A DNA stretch of 64,000 bases, from assembly GCA_936432065.2 (NCBI GenBank), contig OW386285.2, positions 411,014,547-411,078,546 on the forward strand, in the 5' to 3' direction. Every line of letters begins with the position of its first letter. Position 1 is the first letter of the stretch. Position numbers and translations under genes: made by a program. The notes beneath the pieces are model-generated. The model did not search any database, had not been told where the DNA came from, and saw only the letters and a list, made by a program, of their open reading frames with translations. Shown piece by piece: positions 57,664 to 64,000 of this stretch. This stretch comes from Rutpela maculata. Lineage: Eukaryota > Arthropoda > Insecta > Coleoptera > Cerambycidae.

Positions 57664-58212
57664 CCCACTAAACAAAATATATATCCGTAATATTACGCAA
57701 TATTAAACTGAAGTAACATATTTAATGTTTTCTTGCAATATAATATTTATATTAAAATAATCTAACTTTGGTATAGCTAAAAAATGTTAAATTGCAAAAT
57801 ATTGAAGAAACATTTAGTTAATATTAGCTCGAAAATATTTCCGTGATATAAAAAATTATATTTAACAAATGTATGTCACATATTATAATCAATGTATCTT
57901 TAATATTGCCATTAAAATAAGCATATTATATTACAAGAATGTAACTTGTAATATTACACGAAAATATTTCACATATATAACTGTAAATGTGTTACGAATG
58001 AATCTCACACATTATGAATAATATGCTTTTGATCATACATTAACATTATTTGCAACGTTTATTCTATGTAACTACCATGAACTTCTATGAAAACTCGCAT
58101 ATTCTCGCCTAAAATAGTATGAACATAACCTTAAAAATCTTCGGTATCTTGTGAGTAAGTGTGATTTAATACACCCTGGTTGCGCCTTAATGCCCTTATC
58201 ACTTATTTTCAG

Positions 58213-58238
58213 AAATGGGTGATAAAAGCGAGAATAAG
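58213..58238 (+). other. Candidate small first coding exon in the 4.1-kb element
   Basis: Acceptor CTTATTTTCAG and donor GTAAGTAG flank 26 bases that encode MGDKSENK. Downstream, after TTTTTTAACAG, 60379 onward has a frame reading VKITFSATTAKQFEDVV then EWLRFAKQRKQRERHA. A further AG-preceded piece at 60601-60654 reads LGDYLLNTIDAST before a stop. The frames do not join simply, so the gene model is open. Confidence 0.25.
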
Positions 58239-58439
58239 GTAAGTAGATAATTACAGTAATGTAGAAATTCGTGGAAACTTTTAGCAACAAAATAAAAATA
58301 AACTTTAAATTTTATTTAGTTACCTTAAATTTGCGGTATTTTTACACCTGTGTTATTTGTCGAAGCACACTAATTGCATTTTATTGATAAACATATAACA
58401 TTAAAATATTATTCTTGTTTCAACCTGCTTATTTTAGGT

Positions 58440-59165
58440 CAGTTATTTATTGCTTTACTCATCGGAGTTGCATATGTGGTCCTAATCACGGGGATAAAAA
58501 AAAAAATAAAAATTTTATATTAGGCCACCGATAAGTAAATCAATTGTCCCTGTTTTAAGTTGGCTGCTCGACCAACGTAATAGCTAGGGAGCTGGTAGCT
58601 GAATTTTTTATATGATTTTATCGTGTGACTGAAGTCGAAAAGTATAAAGATCTCATAATAACAAGCCGGAAAAACCATTTCAGTCATTACGGCGTTGCTG
58701 ATTTTTTAATTAACAGTTATTTAAAAGTGCAAAAAAAAACAAACGCTCCTGTATGATTTTATTGTATCAGCCAGTTGTTTTAAACGTTGCCTGTCAATAT
58801 GACATTGATATAAATGCAGTTGGCTGAAATCTATGTGTCTGCGTTTTTTTTGTAATTTAATTTTTTTAATTAATTTATGATATACTAAAAATTAAGTGAT
58901 TTTATTGTCGCTGTACCATATATCAAAAGTTTCGCAAAGCGGTAAGAAACAATAAAACAAACTTCAGTCACCTGTGTACTGCTGCATTTAAAGGAGGTGA
59001 ATTCTCAAAAATGCGAAAAAAAACACTTCTATATTATTTTATTGTTTCAACCACTTTGCAGGAAGCTTTGTTTGTAAAGCACATAAAAAAACAGTGGCTG
59101 AAATTTACAATGCTGATTTCTCATTGGCTGACGTTTCTTATTAATAATTAAGAAGTGAACAAAAA
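58440..59165. repeat. Diverged direct repeats within the 4.1-kb element
   Basis: Segments with TGATTTTATTGT or TTATTTTATTGT followed by AGTTGGCTGAAAT or AGTGGCTGAAATT recur at least three times with ~130-300-bp spacing. Function unknown. Confidence 0.4.
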
Positions 59166-60909
59166 AAATGTTTTTTCGAAATAATTTAGCAATGCTCGAT
59201 CCTACGAGAAGAATGTTCAAGTTGAAGAGGACAAAATTGCATACATTTTTTGTATATACATTTTTATTGTCAGTCTAATAGGTAACGAGATACAGCGGTG
59301 GGAAAATGAAGTTTAACGATTTTTTTTTTCAAAAAATGCTCAAACTTCATTGTTGCGCGAACGGTCCTACTTTAATACGTACAGGCTTAGAGAGCAGTGT
59401 TTTTGATTTGATAATAATTACTTACATTTTTGATATATTGAATGTCTCTAAGCAATTGTGTAAGGATTAAATGTGTGTAAGGATTTTGTAAGGGATTTAA
59501 AATTTTGTAGCCAATAGTCGGGACATAAAATTTTATAATTTGAAGTTTCCTTAAAAAATGTTGGATTCTTATCTAAAAATTACAAAAAGAGTATAAAAGC
59601 AAGTACGGACTCTTTGCCAATTTTTCTGAATACCCATCATTAAAATTAATAACTCTTGTTTCCTATTTTCGAGGAATGATGTAAGCCACTGTAATACTAT
59701 CCCGTCAATTTAATATTTTTTTTTAGTTTCAATACAAGTATTATTATAATATATCTTTATTATAATAATACAAATATTATAAAATATGTTGTTATAAACA
59801 TGCATTATATAATAAAAAAAATTTTTCTTCTTAAATTCATTTGTCTAACGCTGTATCTCTTTAAAAATTAGACTTACAATAAAAATGTATATACAAAAAA
59901 TGTAGGAAATTTTGTCCTCTTCAACTTTGTCTTCAACATTTTTCCCCCACCTCCAAGGTTGAAAACTTGTGTTTTTTATCATGGCCTCGACTTAAACAAC
60001 ATAATATATCAAAATCATTACTACTTCACTTTTTGCAGGGCAAAATTCCCGACTGATTGTCTTACTTTGACATTTTTGGAGTAAATTGAGCAACGTACAC
60101 GTCAGCCAATGTTTTTCTCTGCTAATGGATATAAAAACTAACAGATTACCAAACACCATTCGAGGTTTCTATTTTGAATAGCATACATTTTTATTTGCAC
60201 TTAAGCTTGGTTGCCATTTTGATAATATAACTCGATAACTGAAAGACACTCGACCTATGGTCTCGTGTTTTTGTACCATAATAAACATAATGATTAACTA
60301 TGTTATATCAGTAACTACGATACTTCTATACTGTATTCTCGATCAGATATTAATATATTCCATTTTTTAACAGAGGCTGTCAAAATTACCTTCTCAGCCA
60401 CCACAGCAAAACAATTCGAAGATGTGGTAGCTGAATGGCTGCGTTTCGCCAAACAAAGGAAACAGCGAGAGAGGCATGCAAGGAATAATATGGATTTTTT
60501 TTATAACTTTTTTATTTTTATTTATTTTTATACATTGTATATTTTTATGTACATTTTTAACAAAATATATTTTTGATTAAATGTTCTCTTTTTATTTTAG
60601 GTTTAGGTGATTATTTATTAAATACTATAGATGCCTCAACTGATGCAAGTTAGTGCTGAAGGATTATGGACAGCCTGTCGAATAATGTGTCCCCCACTCA
60701 TTTGTACAGTACATCTTACAATTTCCTATGAGTAGAAACACATAATTTGACACAATATTTCTGTCCGTAATCCTCTAATACTAACTGGCACTGGGACAAC
60801 TATAATATTCAACCAAGGTTGTTACTTTGGGTCAATATTAATTCAGAACTAAATTAATGTTGCCTTAATATTTACATTTATCTTGATACTACATTGCCTT
60901 ACTAGTATT

Positions 60910-61465
60910 CGAATCAAGTGCGGGTCTAGAAATTTCAATAATTTTTTTCTCGTCTGTGGCGCATGGGACCCATACGAAATATGGGAAATAACATCTCGAG
61001 AAGCACTTCTGTAACGACCCCTAAAAAATTTTGATAAAGCAGTTTGCAAAAATTTTTTTCAAAATTCGGTTACCCCCAGGTCTAGGGACTCCTGTTTAAT
61101 TTTTTTTTTTGTCATGCATTTTACTTTTCATAAAAATAAGTTTGTTAAGTTCTTCTTTTAACATCGGCAGCCAGGTTGTGCAAACATCTACGGAACAATT
61201 CGACACGCATTTATCCTCATTCAATAGTATTATAGCCGCTTCTTTAATTGTATTTTTATGAAAAGTAAAATGCATATAACAAAAAAAAATAATTTTAAAC
61301 AGGAGTGCCTAGACCTGGGGGGTAACCGAATTTTGAAAAAATTTTTTAGGGGTCGTTAGAGAAGTGCTTCTCGAGATGTTATTTCCCATATTTCGTATGG
61401 GTCCCATGCGCCACAGACGAGAAAAAAATTATTGAAATTTCTAGATCCGCGCATGATTCGAATAT
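60910..61465. repeat. Inverted repeat inside the 4.1-kb element
   Basis: Arms 60910-61140 and 61245-61465 pair closely (GGCGCATGGGACCCATACGA, ATCTCGAGAAGCACTTCT, CAGGTCTAG). GGGACCC/GGGTCCC blocks are near-perfect. No coding capacity. Confidence 0.75.
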
Positions 61466-61765
61466 TAAGCATACATTGCAGCAATGATATTCATGGTGAG
61501 ATATAAATAAGTATGTAATGTAACACGTTAAATAAGTATGTAATATGACAAGTTATATTGATAAATTATTACGTCTATATGTTATGAACATTAAGTAATA
61601 TTTTCACAATGTTACCTTTTTAACAATGTACCAGTAACATTTAATAGTATGACAAATTACTTTGTAGTAACATTACGACACTGTTCATGATCTGTTTTAC
61701 ATAACATTACTTGTAACTTTGTAATATTGAGGTTCTATTAAAGTAATAATGCATTGTTTAGTGGG

Positions 61766-62122
61766 CTATGTTTTGCCAATACACTTATCTTTTGAATGAG
61801 GCCCTTTGCAATAAAACAATTGTTAGTATTCAGTTAATTTATTATCTGCATAAACTTTGGTACATTTCAAAAGATTATTGTGAACCCTCCCCAAGGCAAT
61901 CAAGCTTCCTTTTATACCGATCAATATTGTACAATTCATTTATCTTTTTTATATTGGATTATCATATTAAGGAATGTTGTAAAGATCGTCGAATTCATAT
62001 TGTACGCATGCTGATGGCGATTTATATTAAATCCTACTGTTTCTCTGTAGGACAGGAACCTGATGGACATTTCGGTGGTGATCGTGTAACATTAGTAATA
62101 ATATTGTATCCACCTGCCGCAG
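61766..62122. other. Downstream of the proline-rich gene, contains a repeat of its 5' end
   Basis: On the minus strand, 62135-62060 reads GTAGCTGCGGCAGGTGGATA and onward, nearly the same as the 5' part of the proline-rich frame (63979-63905). It therefore looks like the start of a decayed tandem copy lying directly after the stop. Confidence 0.55.
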
Positions 62123-63994
62123 CTACTTCTTACATGTCTCATTAGTGGATAATATGTCGCACGTATTGCACGTTGACGAATCATTCATTTCTTCAGAATA
62201 AGATGAGGGTGAACCAGGATACACAAAATTCTGGGGTGCGTAGGTGTACTCCTGATCAGAGCTCGCATCATGCGGATTAAATCCCTCAAACTGAGGTGGA
62301 GGTGAAGCAATGGGCAGTTGCTGTCCGTACCTTGAACGTGGACGGGCAGGTGGTGATGCGCCGGCAAACTGTGCGATAGCCGATGAAGGTATGCGCTCAA
62401 CGAATACATTAGCTGATTCTGTAGTGCACGGACAATCTTGTGGTGCACCCTGGTTTTCAGATGGTGCAGCATTTGGATTAAATCCCTCCCACCACTCAGG
62501 TGGAGGTGAATCGGCAGGTGGTTGTGGATTGGCAGGTGGTGGTGGATCGGCAGTTGGTGGTGCGCCGGCGAACATGCCGACAACCCATGAAGGTATACCC
62601 TCAACGGATGCATTAGCTGATTGTTGTGCACCCTGGCCTCCAGATGGTGGGGTATTCGGTGCAGAACAAGGATACACAAAATTCTCAGGCGCGTAACTAT
62701 ACTCCTGATCCGAGCTCGCAAAGTTTGGATTAAATCCCTCAAATCCAGGTGGAGGTGAAGCAATGGGCAGTGGAGGTCCATAACTTGCCGGTGGTTTGAG
62801 AGGTAGTTTGGCAGGTGGTAGCGAGCCGGCGAACTTTGCGATAGCCGATGGAGATATGCGCCCAACGATTGCATTAGGTCTTGTAGGGCACGGACAATCT
62901 TGTGGTGTACCCCGGCCTACAGGTGGTGGGGTGTTCGGTAAAGTTCGTAAATATTTACCTGGATCTGACAAATTCATTGCTTGTGGACCCCGCCTTGAAA
63001 CATATGATCTATTCATTGGTTGTAGGTTTCCGTACCTTGCAAGTGGATCGGCAGGTGGTGGTGCGCCGACGGACGCTGCGTTAGCCCTTGAAGGTGTCCG
63101 CACATCGGTTGCATTAGCTGGTTGTGTAGTGCACGGACAATCTTGTGGTACACCCTGGCTCACAGATGGTGGGGTATTCGCAGCATTTGGATTAAATCCC
63201 TCCCACCACTCAGGTGGAGGTGAATCGGCAGGTGGTTGTGGAATGGCAGGTGGTTGTGGATCGGCAGTTGGTGGTGCGCCGGCGAACATGCCGACAACCC
63301 ATGAAGGTATACCCTCAACGGATGCATTAGCTGATTGTTGTGCACCCTGGCCTCCAGATGGTGGGGTATTCGGTGCAGAACAAGGATACACAAAATTCTC
63401 AGGCGCGTAACTATACTCCTGATCAGAGCTCGCAAAGTTTGGATTAAATCCCTCAAATTCAGGTGGAGGTGAAGCAATGGGCAGTGGAGGTCCATAACTT
63501 GCCGGTGGTTTGAGAGGTCGTTTGGCAGGTGGTAGCGAGCCGGCGAACTTTGCGATAGCCGATGGAGATATGCGCCCAACGATTGCATTAGATTTTGTAG
63601 GACACGGACAATCTTGTGGTGTACCCCGGCCGACAGGTGGTGGGGTATTTTGTGAAGTACGTAAATATTCACCAGCAGGTGGTGGTGTTGCGTTAGCCCT
63701 TGGAGGTGTGCGCGCAACAGTTGTATTACCTGATTGTGTGCCACACGGACAATCCTGTGATGTGCCCCGGACTACAGATGGCGGGGTATTGGAATCACTT
63801 ATTCTAGCAGCTGGCGATGCGCCCCGCCCCGCAGGTGAACGGACGATAGTTGCATTTGCTGGTTGTGGACTAGATGTTTTACTCGTACAAGGTCCAGTGC
63901 CGGTTCTATTGGTTGTTCTAGGTGGTGATCGTGTCACATTGGTAATTATATTATATCCACCTGCCGCAGCTACTGACATGTCTATATCATCCAT
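62123..63994 (-). CDS. Proline-rich repetitive protein with DCPC motifs
   Basis: An uninterrupted 623-codon frame with a TAG stop at 62123-62125. The first ATG is six bases from the window edge and codons upstream are open, so the true start may lie outside. No signal peptide, membrane segment or known domain is visible. The protein is built of PPP-rich units. DCPC occurs five times, SSDQEY.YAP.NFVYP three times, EGFNPN or EGFNPH five times, and EWWEGFNPNA twice. A near-identical segment of about 455 bp (62472-62926 and 63186-63640) repeats at a 714-bp offset. Structural or disordered roles are possible; I do not recognise the family. Long frames on the other strand are shadows. Confidence 0.6.
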   Translation of the reverse strand: MDDIDMSVAAAGGYNIITNVTRSPPRTTNRTGTGPCTSKTSSPQPANATIVRSPAGRGASPAARISDSNTPPSVVRGTSQDCPCGTQSGNTTVARTPPRANATPPPAGEYLRTSQNTPPPVGRGTPQDCPCPTKSNAIVGRISPSAIAKFAGSLPPAKRPLKPPASYGPPLPIASPPPEFEGFNPNFASSDQEYSYAPENFVYPCSAPNTPPSGGQGAQQSANASVEGIPSWVVGMFAGAPPTADPQPPAIPQPPADSPPPEWWEGFNPNAANTPPSVSQGVPQDCPCTTQPANATDVRTPSRANAASVGAPPPADPLARYGNLQPMNRSYVSRRGPQAMNLSDPGKYLRTLPNTPPPVGRGTPQDCPCPTRPNAIVGRISPSAIAKFAGSLPPAKLPLKPPASYGPPLPIASPPPGFEGFNPNFASSDQEYSYAPENFVYPCSAPNTPPSGGQGAQQSANASVEGIPSWVVGMFAGAPPTADPPPPANPQPPADSPPPEWWEGFNPNAAPSENQGAPQDCPCTTESANVFVERIPSSAIAQFAGASPPARPRSRYGQQLPIASPPPQFEGFNPHDASSDQEYTYAPQNFVYPGSPSSYSEEMNDSSTCNTCDILSTNETCKK

Positions 63995-64000
63995 ATCATC

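Larger units (their letters stand above)
57664..61765. mobile_element. 4.1-kb element with CCCACTAAACAA ends
   Basis: CCCACTAAACAA at the left and TTGTTTAGTGGG at the right are perfect inverted ends. The next few hundred bases at both sides are packed with short motifs such as TAATATTAC and GTAACATTAC, so the sub-terminal zones resemble each other. The interior holds several foldbacks (59205-59945, 60646-60787, 60910-61465) and possible small exons. CACTA at the ends suggests a CACTA-like group, but no 3-bp duplication and no transposase were seen. Confidence 0.5.

Noticed and set aside
62310..63410. Glycine-rich plus-strand proteins of 128 and 204 codons
   Set aside because: They are antisense shadows of the proline-rich frame (CCN codons read as GGN).
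62185..63744. His/Leu-rich minus-strand proteins of 229 and 194 codons
   Set aside because: Shifted-frame shadows of the same proline-rich repeats; stops bound them where the main frame stays open.
1..64000. CRISPR array or bacterial-type operons
   Set aside because: No evenly spaced short repeats with unique spacers, and the sequence is clearly a eukaryotic intron- and transposon-rich region.

Overview
This is AT-rich, repeat-dense animal nuclear DNA, most likely from an insect. The evidence is spliced exons with GT..AG introns, arthropod-type Tc1, hAT, Harbinger, LINE and Penelope-like remnants, tRNA-derived repeats, and fragments of several protein families known mainly from arthropod mobile elements. 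I cannot name the species. There are no operons, and I find no intact tRNA or rRNA gene.

The clearest host gene is one I do not recognise. It is on the minus strand, starts near 49024 and runs leftward through at least six exons (49034-48994, 45557-45378, 40600-40286, 35971-35525, 26280-25975, 23262-23179). Every exon is open, every junction has AG and GT, and every intron is phase 1, so the frame holds across 26 kb and gives at least 454 residues. The introns (2.7-9.2 kb) hold most of the mobile DNA between 23 and 49 kb. A second open frame, at 63994-62123 on the minus strand, encodes a proline-rich repetitive protein and may extend past the right edge.

Layout: 0.1-5.0 kb and 27.2-29.4 kb are two copies of an element carrying convergent remnants of a YqaJ/SWIM-associated gene and a THAP-like gene. 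6.9-8.6 kb is a mobile-element-type gene remnant split by a hAT element. 9.4-13.6 kb is a foldback element containing a Tc1-like copy, itself containing a hAT MITE and a 2-kb insertion. 14.1-17.4 kb is an element with a DUF7869-like gene. 17.7-21.5, 36.3-38.6 and 42.5-44.7 kb are three long-inverted-repeat elements, each with a remnant of the same gene family. Its motifs and spacing match the FEN1/XPG 5' nuclease core, and it ends in a Cys-rich CXC-like tail. 24.4-25.7 kb is a giant hairpin. 45.8-47.2 kb is a foldback with tRNA-like modules in both arms, split by a LINE. 49.8-51.7 kb is a degenerate ~100-bp satellite. 51.9-55.7 kb is a dispersed repeat family with a hAT MITE. 57.7-61.8 kb is a 4.1-kb element with CCCACTAAACAA ends.

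Nearly all mobile copies are decayed. The best candidate for something undescribed is the FEN1-like nuclease family that recurs as the only recognisable gene of three unrelated long-TIR elements. The next best is the unrecognised phase-1 host gene.
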